Shown: piece by piece, positions 41,382 through 50,000 of the stretch | How the letters are laid out: the number at the start of each line of letters is the position of its first letter | How positions within the stretch are numbered: position 1 is the stretch's first letter | Origin: Flammeovirga sp. OC4 | GTDB lineage: Bacteria > Bacteroidota > Bacteroidia > Cytophagales > Flammeovirgaceae | Direction of reading: 5' to 3' | NCBI RefSeq assembly: GCF_000812565.1 | Contig: NZ_JTAM01000007.1 | Location: 62,001-126,000, forward strand | Length of the DNA stretch: 64,000 nucleotides | The notes under the pieces: generated by a model | Told to the model about the DNA's origin: nothing | The model's input: only the letters and a program-made list of their open reading frames with translations | Database searches by the model: none | Position numbers and translations under genes: made by a program

Positions 41382-42923
41382 TTATTCCATGGTGAATCCC
41401 ATTACTAACACATCGTCAGTTTGTTCCTCACTTTTTTTCCATGTTGAGAAGGTGTTTTCAAGAGTACTAAGTTGCATTTTCATTTCCATATTTCTGTTCT
41501 CAAATAGTGTGTTTTTTAACCTTTTCGGCATAAATTTCTTCAGCCTTTCACCTCCAAATTGATCTTGGAAACCGTCACTATACATGTAAAATCTCATATT
41601 TTCATGATATGAAAATTCATGTTTGGTAAAAGGAACTGGTAATTGGTCAGGATGAAACATCCCAATAGGTTGGCGATCCCCTTTTATACAAACAAGTTCT
41701 TCATTGTCAGTATATAATAATGGGTTTTTAGCCCCTGAAAATGAGCATGTTTTATTATATGAATCAAATACGGTGAGTGCTAGATCCATACCATCTTTAT
41801 TACTTGTAGTTTCTTGTTTCAGCTTTTTTCGAATAGTTAGATCCAATTGATTTAGGATTTCAGCAGAGTCAAATACTTGTTTATTGATGACAATATTGGT
41901 TAATGCTTCAGAACCTAATAGCGACATGAAAGCACCTGGGACACCATGACCTGTACAATCCACGGCAGCGATTACTGTATATTGTTCTTGCTTGTAAAAC
42001 CAGTAAAAGTCGCCGCTGACAATGTCTCTTGGCTTGAAAAAAATAAAACCATCTTTAACAATTTCAGAAAAGCGATGGATAGAAGGAAGAAAACATCTTT
42101 GAATCTGTTTAGCATAATTAATACTTTCAAGGATAGCATGGTTCATAGATTCAATTTGAACATTTTTCTTCTTTTCTAATTCTATGTAAGCATCCTCTAA
42201 CTTTTTGTTACTCTCTTTGAGCATGTCATTCATGACAGATATTTCCTCAGCGTTTTGACGTACCTCTTCTTCTGCAGAGATTAATTGTCCATTGGTTTCT
42301 ACTAATTCATTTAATGTTCTTAATTGCTGGTCAACAAAAAACTTAGATAAGAAAAATAGCATTGTGGAAATCATAGAAAAATTGATCATGAGTAGCATAT
42401 TGAATACATGATAATTTTTCAGTGATTTAGGAGTGATATGTTCAATGTCGTGGTCAATTAAAATCACGATGCCCATCAAAAATACAAAAATACAAAGCCA
42501 ATAGTATAGAGATTTGCCTCTGTAAAAAGCTAAGGTCGAAGTCAAGGCAAAAAGAGACCATATCATTACAACTCCTGTAGAACGTGTTCCACCTAATATG
42601 ATTTGAAATACAAAAGGTAAAAGTATTGATAAGAAGGTTTGTAATGCTTTACAGGATCTTTTAAAATCTTTTGTGGCCCAAAAGTAGAGATTGAAAATAC
42701 TGAAAATGACGTAGCCTAAAGGGATATAACCTGCTGTTTGAAGATCAAAATAAAATGAAAGCCCACTCCAAGTTGTACCACCAAAAGTCATAAGAATAGA
42801 AAAGAGTAAAAAGTTTCTATCTGACTCCCTTTGGGTCACTTCTTCAAATAGCTCTGAGATTCGTTTTTTAATAGATTGAAACAACGAGTAATTTATTAAA
42901 GGTATTTCAAGTTTAATGGACAT
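41382..42923 (-). CDS. SpoIIE/PP2C-type serine phosphatase with membrane domain
   Basis: A 513-residue protein. Six or so membrane helices (about 40-190) and a coiled coil (about 195-270) precede a PP2C-like phosphatase domain: FKPRDIVSGDFYWFY, VIAAVDCTGHGVPGAFMSLLG, DGMDLALTVFD and FYMYSDGFQDQFGG carry the metal-binding aspartates. The architecture suits a SiaA/RsbU-type phosphatase that strips phosphate from SiaC-like partners; siaB and siaC lie 3.4 kb further on, on the other strand. That link is an inference. Short palindromes lie just upstream of its start. Confidence 0.85.
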   Translation of the reverse strand: MSIKLEIPLINYSLFQSIKKRISELFEEVTQRESDRNFLLFSILMTFGGTTWSGLSFYFDLQTAGYIPLGYVIFSIFNLYFWATKDFKRSCKALQTFLSILLPFVFQIILGGTRSTGVVMIWSLFALTSTLAFYRGKSLYYWLCIFVFLMGIVILIDHDIEHITPKSLKNYHVFNMLLMINFSMISTMLFFLSKFFVDQQLRTLNELVETNGQLISAEEEVRQNAEEISVMNDMLKESNKKLEDAYIELEKKKNVQIESMNHAILESINYAKQIQRCFLPSIHRFSEIVKDGFIFFKPRDIVSGDFYWFYKQEQYTVIAAVDCTGHGVPGAFMSLLGSEALTNIVINKQVFDSAEILNQLDLTIRKKLKQETTSNKDGMDLALTVFDSYNKTCSFSGAKNPLLYTDNEELVCIKGDRQPIGMFHPDQLPVPFTKHEFSYHENMRFYMYSDGFQDQFGGERLKKFMPKRLKNTLFENRNMEMKMQLSTLENTFSTWKKSEEQTDDVLVMGFTME

Positions 42924-42952
42924 CTGTTATTCTTGTCTAATGGCCTACCTTA

Positions 42953-43097
42953 TGTAATTGAAATTACAAACAGCTCACGATATATAGATTGGGTCAATAA
43001 ATGTTATTGTAAATTTACATTAGTGTAAAATCACTGAAATACATTTAGATTAGCACTTTTAATCTAAGTCAAAAGTGAAAATTAATTTTTGACTTAG
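42953..43097. repeat. Three inverted repeats between the phosphatase gene and miaA
   Basis: TGTAATT-GA-AATTACA (42953-42968), TGTAAATTTACA (43008-43019) and an 11-base pair CTAAGTCAAAA/TTTTGACTTAG (43064-43074 with 43087-43097). The last one overlaps a possible rightward promoter (TTTG 43088-43091, TAATTTCG 43109-43116). They may be operators for the divergent genes. Confidence 0.45.
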
Positions 43098-43150
43098 GAG
43101 TTAATATTTAATTTCGTGTTTTTTTTTATCAATAGATATTATTTATAAAT

Positions 43151-44095
43151 ATGTCACAAGAAAAATCTTTGAATTCTCCATTAGTAGTAATAACAGGGCC
43201 AACTGCAAGCGGTAAAACAGCTTTAGCAACACACTTGGCTGCTACAATAAATGGAGAGGTAATTAGTGCAGATTCTAGACAAGTTTACAAGAGGATGGAT
43301 ATTGGTACAGGAAAAGATTTATCAGAATATAGTGTCAATGGAAATCCAATACCTTATCATTTAATTGACATATGTGAACCTGGGGAGACCTTTAATGTTT
43401 ATCAATTTCAGAAGCATTATGCACAAGCGATTCAGCAAATTCAATCGAATCATACTGTTCCAATTTTGAGCGGTGGGACTGGATTGTATATCGAAGCAGT
43501 AACATTGGAAGGTTATGAACATATTTGGATTCCAAGAAATGAAGAATTGAGATTGTCTCTTGAAGGAAAAACAATCGATGAACTGTCATCAATTTATGAG
43601 GAATTAAAGACAAGTCGTGATGATCATAAAGGAATTGAGCATCGAGAGCGATCACTAATCAGGGCAATCGAGATCGAGTCGTTTCTGAAAAGCGATCAAA
43701 TATCAAAAGATAGACCTGTTGATATTCCACAATTACAGACTTCAAACTTTGCAATTCTCATTGATAAGGATACAAGATGGAAAAAAATTGAAAAACGATT
43801 GGATGAGCGATTTAATGAAGGTATGATTGATGAAGTGAAAGCTTTGTTAGATGAAGTGGGTGCAGAGAAATTGAAAAGTTTTGGTTTAGAATATAGACAT
43901 ATTACAGAGTATTTGTTAGATGAAATTTCATTTGAAGAAATGAGAGAAATACTGATGGTGTCCATCCGCAAGTTTTCGAAAAGACAAATGACTTGGTTTA
44001 GAAGAATGGAGAAAAAAACGAAAATCCATTGGATACCTGTAGAATGGGAGATGGAAAAGAAAATTGATTTTGTGAGAATTCAGACGGGGTTGTAA
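43151..44095 (+). CDS. miaA: tRNA dimethylallyltransferase
   Basis: A 314-residue enzyme that adds a dimethylallyl group to A37 of tRNAs that read codons starting with U. The P-loop GPTASGKTALA (16-26), ISADSRQVYKRMDIGTGK, and the C-terminal LVIRAIEI-type and FSKRQMTWFRR motifs are present. Length is normal for the family. It is a single-gene unit with a strong terminator. Confidence 0.95.
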   Translation: MSQEKSLNSPLVVITGPTASGKTALATHLAATINGEVISADSRQVYKRMDIGTGKDLSEYSVNGNPIPYHLIDICEPGETFNVYQFQKHYAQAIQQIQSNHTVPILSGGTGLYIEAVTLEGYEHIWIPRNEELRLSLEGKTIDELSSIYEELKTSRDDHKGIEHRERSLIRAIEIESFLKSDQISKDRPVDIPQLQTSNFAILIDKDTRWKKIEKRLDERFNEGMIDEVKALLDEVGAEKLKSFGLEYRHITEYLLDEISFEEMREILMVSIRKFSKRQMTWFRRMEKKTKIHWIPVEWEMEKKIDFVRIQTGL

Positions 44096-44146
44096 TTATT
44101 AGAAAAAATAAATTTATTCATATTAGTAGTATTAATAATAAGCGAT

Positions 44147-44194
44147 AAAAAAATGATGCTGTTTCAATTCAAATTGAAACAGCATCATTTTTTT
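44147..44194. terminator. Two-way terminator between miaA and the DUF4834 gene
   Basis: A perfect 23-base inverted repeat (44147-44169 with 44172-44194) with A and T runs at its ends. It overlaps the last bases of the leftward gene. Confidence 0.88.
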
Positions 44195-44447
44195 ATTTTT
44201 TCTTTTTTGGTACATAAATGGTCATGTCGTCGTCCACTTTTATCGCTTTCTCAAAGTTGTTTTGTTGCTGATAAGAGGGATTAGACTGTTGCTGTTGGCT
44301 AAAATAAGGATTGTTTTGTGCTTGTTGCTGTTGCATCTTCATCAATCTTTTGCTTAAGATACCCATTAAGAACTTAATAATGACTTTAGAATATCTTTTA
44401 AAAAGAAATACAAATGCAGCGACAACAATTAATATTTTTATTAGCAT
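44193..44447 (-). CDS. DUF4834-like small membrane protein
   Basis: An 84-residue protein: one N-terminal membrane helix (MLIKILIVVAAFVFLFKRYS), a glutamine-rich middle (QQQQAQNNPYFSQQQQSN) and a tail with IKVDDDMTIYVPKKKK. The layout matches the DUF4834 family of Bacteroidetes, whose role is unknown. It is divergent from truC with mirrored -7 boxes between them. Confidence 0.7.
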   Translation of the reverse strand: MLIKILIVVAAFVFLFKRYSKVIIKFLMGILSKRLMKMQQQQAQNNPYFSQQQQSNPSYQQQNNFEKAIKVDDDMTIYVPKKKK

Positions 44448-44525
44448 AAGTATAATTTGTATAATTTAATTTCGTAATGTTTCTGTATTAAAGCTCCAAT
44501 AATGAAAATATTGAAGACTTAACTG

Positions 44526-44549
44526 TATATTTGTCTTTTTGCAAATATA
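44526..44549. promoter_or_regulatory. Mirrored divergent -7 elements
   Basis: TATATTTG (44526-44533, rightward, toward truC) and its exact inverse CAAATATA (44542-44549, leftward, toward the DUF4834 gene) are 8 bases apart and face each other. The two start points would overlap, so the promoters may exclude one another. Neither has a clear -33 element. Confidence 0.5.
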
Positions 44550-44620
44550 AACACTTTATTATAACGTAAGGTAAGGTGTCTATGTTTAATAATTGAAATT
44601 TCTTTAGGTTAAATTAATAA

Positions 44621-45313
44621 ATGTTGGAAATCTTATATCAAGATGAACATTTTGTAGCCATCAATAAACCCTCAGGCTTAATGGTACATCCTTCAGAACT
44701 TACCGGACGTGAAGGAGAGTTTGCAATGTATTTATTAAGAGATCAGTTGGGTAAATATGTATATCCTTGTCATCGATTGGATAGGGCTACTTCAGGAGTG
44801 TTGATCTTTGCATTCAGTTCAGAAATGTGTCAACAGTTTCAAGAGTTGAATAACGAAAGTGGGGAAGTAAAAAAAGAGTACCTCTCCATTGTAAGAGGGC
44901 ATTTATTGGAATCTAAGGTGCTGACTAAAGATATCAAAAATAGGTACGATAAAGTCTATAAATCGGCTAAAACTTATATAGAACCATTGGAGAGAGTAGA
45001 GTTGCCTATTCCGGTGGGGCCTTATCAAACCTCAAGGTATACTTTAGTTTTGTCAAGACCTTATACAGGGAAGACACATCAAATCAGGCTTCATTTAAGA
45101 GGAGAAAATCATCCTATTATTGGTGATAGAAGGTATGGTGATCACCGCCATAATAACATGTTCTTGGAGAAGTTTCAATTAGACCGATTATGGTTACATG
45201 CTTGGAAGTATAGTTTCATACATCCCATAACACAAAAGTTGACGGAGATAAAAGCAGAACTACCAAGTGATTTTAAAGAGATATTAACATTAATAGATAT
45301 TAATTATGAGTAA
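44621..45313 (+). CDS. truC: tRNA pseudouridine synthase C-type (RluA family)
   Basis: A 230-residue pseudouridine synthase. The opening LYQDEHFVAINKPSGLMVHP and the active-site motif HRLDRATSGVLIF, with the catalytic aspartate, define the RluA/TruC family; RPYTGKTHQIRLHLRGENHP follows. TruC modifies position 65 of some tRNAs; this target is taken from the family. Its last eight bases overlap the cvfB start. Confidence 0.88.
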   Translation: MLEILYQDEHFVAINKPSGLMVHPSELTGREGEFAMYLLRDQLGKYVYPCHRLDRATSGVLIFAFSSEMCQQFQELNNESGEVKKEYLSIVRGHLLESKVLTKDIKNRYDKVYKSAKTYIEPLERVELPIPVGPYQTSRYTLVLSRPYTGKTHQIRLHLRGENHPIIGDRRYGDHRHNNMFLEKFQLDRLWLHAWKYSFIHPITQKLTEIKAELPSDFKEILTLIDINYE

Positions 45314-46151
45314 GGTACTCGTTGGTGTATATAACGAATTGGAAGTGGCTAGAGTAACGGATTTTGGTTACTTCTTTGCCACAGATGATGGGGACGTTTT
45401 TATGCCTAAAAGATTAGCAAAAGGAGAGTTGAAAGTAGGAGAAACTACTACAGCTTTTATTTATACAGATCAAGATAGAAGATGGGTTGCTACACATGAA
45501 AAACCCAAAGGTATTGTGGGTGACTTTGTAACTCTTCCTTGTAAAGATACCAACCGAATGGGGGCGTTTTTAGACTGGGGAATATCCAAAGATCTATTTG
45601 TTCCTTTCGCAGAACAAGAAGAAGCCCTTAGAAAAAAGAAGTATTATACTGTCTATATTGACTTGGATAGAAAAACAGGAAGGGTTTTTGCTTCTACAAA
45701 ATTATATAAATATTTATCCAGAGATACTTCATCTTTTTATACTGATCAGGAAGTTTTTTTATACATAGCTCATGAAGTAGAACTTGGGTATGAATGTATT
45801 GTTAATAAAAAATGGAGAGGTTTATTATATAAGAATAAAGTATTTAAACCTTTAAAGGAAGGAAGTAAAATAAAAGGTTTTATTTCTGCCATACGACCTG
45901 ACGGAAAACTCGATCTTTCGCTAACAAAACAAGGCTATCACTCAGATGATGTTGACAGAAAAGGAAAAGAACTAATTCTATTAATGAGAAAAAAAGGAGG
46001 TTCGATGCCGTTTAACGACAAGAGTCACCCGAAAGATATTATGCGTGAATTTCAAATGAGTAAAAAACAATTCAAACAGATTTTGGGTTATTTATACAAA
46101 ATTGGGGTTGTAGAATTCACAAATGAGGGTACAAAATTGGTAAATATTTAA
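45306..46151 (+). CDS. cvfB: CvfB-type S1 RNA-binding protein
   Basis: A 281-residue protein with three S1-like OB folds followed by a winged-helix end (FQMSKKQFKQILGYLYKIGV), as in CvfB of Gram-positive bacteria. Visible S1 elements are ARVTDFGYFFATDDGDVFMP, GAFLDWGISKDLFVP and KIKGFISAIRPDGKLDLSL. It binds RNA; its cell role in Bacteroidetes is not established. It overlaps truC by eight bases and is co-transcribed with it. Confidence 0.85.
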   Translation: MSKVLVGVYNELEVARVTDFGYFFATDDGDVFMPKRLAKGELKVGETTTAFIYTDQDRRWVATHEKPKGIVGDFVTLPCKDTNRMGAFLDWGISKDLFVPFAEQEEALRKKKYYTVYIDLDRKTGRVFASTKLYKYLSRDTSSFYTDQEVFLYIAHEVELGYECIVNKKWRGLLYKNKVFKPLKEGSKIKGFISAIRPDGKLDLSLTKQGYHSDDVDRKGKELILLMRKKGGSMPFNDKSHPKDIMREFQMSKKQFKQILGYLYKIGVVEFTNEGTKLVNI

Positions 46152-46260
46152 ATTTTGTAATTATTTTTAAAGAAACATTTTGAATATCAAATTAAGATGA
46201 AGTAATTGTATAATTATAACATTTCATTTTGATATGATGAGATGAGTACATAGTTAAAAA

Positions 46261-46839
46261 TTGGATAACACTCTATTGAAAGTGCATTCAGAAGTCGATA
46301 CACTATACCAAAAAATGCGGGGTGCAAATGGAGAAGAACTATTTGCATTTAAAGGCATGATGAATGACGATATTCTCGGAGAGATTCTAAGTAGAGTGGA
46401 GGATACTTTGTCTGAGTATGAATCATTAATGAAGCTTCAACGTCGAATTAATGTGATTGCTGTAGAAATTCTTCAAAATATATTTCATCATTTTGAAGGA
46501 GTAGATTCCACTACTGTTAATGATCCTTCCCACAATGTTGTCATGTTCTTGCTATCTAAAGGAAAAGATGCCTATTATATTATAGCAGGAAATTATGTTC
46601 CTATTGAGACCGCGGAATTTTTAAAAGAGAAAATAGATTCTATTAACAATCTATCTGTAGAAGAACTTAAGAAGCGTTACCGCAAAGTTCTCAGTAATGG
46701 TGATTTTTCAGAGCAAGGAGGTGCAGGCTTAGGCATAATTGATATAGCTCGTAAATCTGGTCAGAATTTGGACTATGATTTTATCACTAACGATAATAGA
46801 AACTCATTTTTTACAATCAAAGTAAGCGTACCCGTATAA
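46261..46839 (+). CDS. siaB: SiaB-type protein kinase (DUF6272)
   Basis: A 192-residue kinase of the SiaB family. It has a degenerate GHKL ATPase fold with Glu69 and Asn73 in AVEILQNIFHHFEG and the glycine box GGAGLGIIDIARKSG (about 153-167). In Pseudomonas SiaB phosphorylates SiaC and so keeps it inactive. The start is a TTG at 46261: a stop codon lies two codons upstream, and the first ATG (46315) would remove conserved sequence. siaC follows after 12 bases. Confidence 0.85.
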   Translation: MDNTLLKVHSEVDTLYQKMRGANGEELFAFKGMMNDDILGEILSRVEDTLSEYESLMKLQRRINVIAVEILQNIFHHFEGVDSTTVNDPSHNVVMFLLSKGKDAYYIIAGNYVPIETAEFLKEKIDSINNLSVEELKKRYRKVLSNGDFSEQGGAGLGIIDIARKSGQNLDYDFITNDNRNSFFTIKVSVPV

Positions 46840-46851
46840 TCGCACTAGAAG

Positions 46852-47232
46852 ATGAAAGATTTTCTTAAAAAAGATACTCCTAAAACTCCTCTTATACAAA
46901 TGGAATATGAGAGTGGTTATTTTTTAATATCAGGTAGGTCGATTCCTGAAAATTCGATAGAGTTTTATAGACCATTATTTGAATGGTTGGATGAATATAA
47001 TACTAAACCACAATCGAAAACTCAGTTCGATGTGAGATTAGAGTACTTTAATACAAGTTCTTCAAAGTGTCTAGTTGAAGTTTTTAGAAAGCTAGAGTTT
47101 TTAAAAGCAAGCGGACATGAAGTTGAAGTAAATTGGTATTACGAAGAAGATGATGAAGATATGCAAGAATCTGGAGAAGACTTCAAGGAAGTTATCAAAC
47201 TACCAATTCACATGCATATTTTAGAAGAATAA
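46852..47232 (+). CDS. siaC: SiaC regulatory phosphoprotein (DUF1987)
   Basis: A 126-residue protein of the SiaC family: GRSIPENSIEFYRPLFEWLD (28-47), the phosphorylation loop LEYFNTSSSKCL (63-74) with Thr68, and WYYEEDDEDMQESGEDF. The phospho-site keeps even the residue number known from Pseudomonas SiaC. There SiaC, when free of phosphate, activates the diguanylate cyclase SiaD; no SiaD-like gene is in this window, so the target here is open. A paralog lies at 12555-12959. Confidence 0.9.
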   Translation: MKDFLKKDTPKTPLIQMEYESGYFLISGRSIPENSIEFYRPLFEWLDEYNTKPQSKTQFDVRLEYFNTSSSKCLVEVFRKLEFLKASGHEVEVNWYYEEDDEDMQESGEDFKEVIKLPIHMHILEE

Positions 47233-47234
47233 AA

Positions 47235-47264
47235 AAAGGAGAGTCTTAATTGCTCTCCTTTCAT
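47235..47264 (+). terminator. Terminator of siaB-siaC
   Basis: AAAGGAGAG/CTCTCCTTT (47235-47243 with 47253-47261), starting two bases after the stop codon. It may also serve the leftward gene ending at 47285. Confidence 0.75.
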
Positions 47265-47284
47265 TTTATGTAGCTATTCTTACT

Positions 47285-48631
47285 CTATATCTTAGGGTCA
47301 TTTTCTATTGCAGTATTAATTAAATCATCTACAAAGTGTTTTGCCTTTTTAGGTAGAGAAATTACCATCTTGCCTGATTGGTACAATGGTAATTGATCAA
47401 ATATTTTAGCTACTTTATCCAACTCGTCCCTTTTCAAACTAATTTTTAGAAGTTTATTCTCAAACGAAGGCTTATTTTTATAAATAGCATCCAATAGTTC
47501 ATATTGAGGGTCTGTAAAAATCAGGTCTCCAATAGAAGATCCAATATTATTCATTTCATTTCTCTCAATTTGATCCATTAGATAAAAAACCTCTATGTCA
47601 ATTTTACCTTCCTCAACTTCTTCATCTTCTTCAATTAAGAATTGGTTTTCATATACTAAAAGAATATGAGTAATTAATTCCTGTTGACTTTCAGAGAAGT
47701 ATTTTTTGATGCTATCCCATTCAATTTCTTCAGTAAAGGCTCCTTTTAAACTGCTAAGTTGTTTTTTATTGTATTTTGAATCACCTATTTTAACGAATGT
47801 TTTATCATTAAATACAGCATCCAGAAGTTTTAATTCAGCTTTTGAAAAATTATTATCTGCAAAAATAGAATTGTCATCATTCGTTGTGCTGCTTGATGAT
47901 TCAATCTCATACAACTCTTGAATACTAAAGGTGTGGAACTCATTGGGCTCCTCATCATTGAGGAGTGAGCACTTTTCTAAAATATTTAGAATGAAATGCT
48001 CTTGATCCATGTCTAATGGAGTGTTCTCAGGATATTCAAGTGTAGTAATGATTTCACGAACATAATCCAGCTGAGCAAGGTTAAAAGTGAGATGGCCAAT
48101 TTTCACCTCTTTCTTGTTCTTTGTCTCGTCTTCATGAATAATAGACAAAAACTCAAATTCTTGATCGGAAAGAGTAGTAGCTGATGTTAATTCACTATCG
48201 CCAAATTCTCTTTCAATCTCATTCATCATGAAAAGAACACTAATGTTTTTCAGAGAATCAATTAGTTCCCATCGGTTTTCGTCCTCGTATTCCCAATCTG
48301 TTTCTATTTCATCTAGTTTTTCACTTAAATCCTTGAAAAAAGACAGTTGTTCTGCTTTTTGGAGTACTTCTTGAATAGCATTGTATACAGGAGTCCTCTT
48401 TCCTTTACTGAAGTCAATATTGTCAAGTATTGCTTTTACTTGTTGTAACTCAGAAGCTGTAAAAGGAGGGAAAAGAGAAGAATTGCTTTCTTCACTTTGA
48501 TCATAAATAGATTTAAAGAATTCAAACTCATTAAGAGAAAAAATAAAATCGCTTGCTTCTGGAGTGATATTATGAGCTTCCAAATCTAGGCGGTCACTTT
48601 TTTCTAATTGATAGATTTCTTCAATGTGCAT
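47285..48631 (-). CDS. Unknown protein of four tandem ~110-residue repeats
   Basis: A 448-residue acidic protein without signal peptide or membrane helix. I do not recognise a family. Four repeats can be aligned by eye through three anchors. First anchor: EIYQLEKSD (5), VLFMMNEIEREF (132), FSIQELYEIESS (235), EVFYLMDQIERN (347). Second: NEFEFFKSIYDQ (34), QEFEFLSIIHED (157), AELKLLDAVFND (265), PQYELLDAIYKN (375). Third: ELQQVKAILDNI (61), QLDYVREIITTL (187), QLSSLKGAFTEE (291), ELDKVAKIFDQL (403). All look helical. It faces siaC convergently; no functional link is shown. Confidence 0.75.
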   Translation of the reverse strand: MHIEEIYQLEKSDRLDLEAHNITPEASDFIFSLNEFEFFKSIYDQSEESNSSLFPPFTASELQQVKAILDNIDFSKGKRTPVYNAIQEVLQKAEQLSFFKDLSEKLDEIETDWEYEDENRWELIDSLKNISVLFMMNEIEREFGDSELTSATTLSDQEFEFLSIIHEDETKNKKEVKIGHLTFNLAQLDYVREIITTLEYPENTPLDMDQEHFILNILEKCSLLNDEEPNEFHTFSIQELYEIESSSSTTNDDNSIFADNNFSKAELKLLDAVFNDKTFVKIGDSKYNKKQLSSLKGAFTEEIEWDSIKKYFSESQQELITHILLVYENQFLIEEDEEVEEGKIDIEVFYLMDQIERNEMNNIGSSIGDLIFTDPQYELLDAIYKNKPSFENKLLKISLKRDELDKVAKIFDQLPLYQSGKMVISLPKKAKHFVDDLINTAIENDPKI

Positions 48632-48777
48632 CTGATGAATTTTATGTTTCGTTCTTAAATACCTCCAATAATAAGGAGATAGAATTAAAATACATAGAGA
48701 AATTACAAAACAGATGTAAAAAAACGAATGTAATTTGTACTCTTACTTTCTATTTAGAGGTAGTTTTTGCAGATTTG

Positions 48778-48785
48778 CAAAGTTA
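48778..48785 (-). promoter_or_regulatory. -7 element of the four-repeat protein gene
   Basis: Read leftward, TAACTTTG followed by C, about 145 bases before the start codon. No clear -33 element. Confidence 0.4.
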
Positions 48786-48888
48786 ATGGATAAACTGACC
48801 TTAAAACTGTGCAGAACTTCATCAAAAATGAGGTGATTGTGATCTTTTTTATTGGACCAATAATAGAAATATACTGAAATAATAATAT

Positions 48889-49914
48889 ATGGGATTGTTT
48901 GATTTCTTTTCTAGCGACCTGGCAATTGACTTAGGTACTGCCAACACACTCGTTATTCAGAAAGACAAGGTAGTTGTAGATGAGCCTTCAATCATTGCAT
49001 TAGACCGTCAGAATGGAAAAGTCATTGCTGTGGGTACAAAAGCGATGCAAATGCACGAGAAGACGCATGAAAACATCAGAACTATTCGTCCTCTTCGTGA
49101 TGGTGTTATTGCTGACTTCCACGCTGCAGAGCAGATGATACGTGGTATGATACGTATGATCAATCAAGGGAAAAAATTCTTTACTCCTTCTCACCGTATG
49201 GTAATTTGTATCCCTTCTGGTATCACCGAAGTGGAAAAACGTGCCGTACGTGACTCAGCAGAGCATGCTGGAGCAAAAGAAGTTTATATGATTCCTGAGC
49301 CGATTGCAGCTGCAATTGGTATCGGTATTGATATTGAACAACCTGTAGGTAGTATGATTGTAGATATCGGAGGAGGTACGACTGAAATTGCAGTCATTGC
49401 TTTATCTGGTATTGTTGGAGATCAGTCAATTAGAACTGCCGGTGATGTATTTACAAGAGATATCTTGGATTATATGCGTCGCCAACATAACCTATTAATA
49501 GGTGAGCGTTCTGCTGAGAAAATCAAAGTAGAGGTAGGTTCTGCATTGACAGAGTTAGATGAAGAAATCGAACCATTTGAAGTAAGGGGTAGAGATTTAA
49601 TGACTGGTATTCCTAAAGTAATCACAGTAACTTACTCAGAAGTAGCTTACGCTATTGATAAGTCTATCTCAAAAATAGAGGAAGCAGTATTAAGAGCACT
49701 TGAAACTGCACCACCAGAATTGTCAGCAGATATTTATGACAGAGGTATTCACTTAACAGGTGGAGGAGCTTTATTGAGAGGATTAGATAAGCGTTTATCG
49801 ATTAAAACAAAGCTTCCAGTTCATGTTGCAGATGATCCGTTGAGAGCAGTTGTACGTGGTACAGGACAGGCATTGAAAAACTTAGACAACTTTAAAGCAG
49901 TATTGATGACTTAG
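48889..49914 (+). CDS. mreB: Rod shape-determining protein MreB
   Basis: A 341-residue actin-like protein that forms filaments under the inner membrane and guides side-wall peptidoglycan synthesis. ATP-binding motifs are SDLAIDLGTANTLV (9-22), IVDIGGGTTEIAVI (about 156-169) and LTGGGALLRGLDKRL near the C-terminus. The N-terminal MGLFDFF can insert in the membrane. mreC and mreD do not follow; a strong terminator comes directly after, so mreB is a single-gene unit here. Confidence 0.96.
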   Translation: MGLFDFFSSDLAIDLGTANTLVIQKDKVVVDEPSIIALDRQNGKVIAVGTKAMQMHEKTHENIRTIRPLRDGVIADFHAAEQMIRGMIRMINQGKKFFTPSHRMVICIPSGITEVEKRAVRDSAEHAGAKEVYMIPEPIAAAIGIGIDIEQPVGSMIVDIGGGTTEIAVIALSGIVGDQSIRTAGDVFTRDILDYMRRQHNLLIGERSAEKIKVEVGSALTELDEEIEPFEVRGRDLMTGIPKVITVTYSEVAYAIDKSISKIEEAVLRALETAPPELSADIYDRGIHLTGGGALLRGLDKRLSIKTKLPVHVADDPLRAVVRGTGQALKNLDNFKAVLMT

Positions 49915-49938
49915 TCATTAGTGCTTACTATATAACAA

Positions 49939-49970
49939 TAAAGCCTTAGGAACCGATTCCTAAGGCTTTA
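49939..49970. terminator. Two-way terminator between mreB and the M48 peptidase gene
   Basis: A perfect 14-pair stem (49939-49952 with 49957-49970) with CCGA loop. Confidence 0.85.
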
Positions 49971-50000
49971 TTAGTTTATGAGGTTTACGTTGTAGCTATT

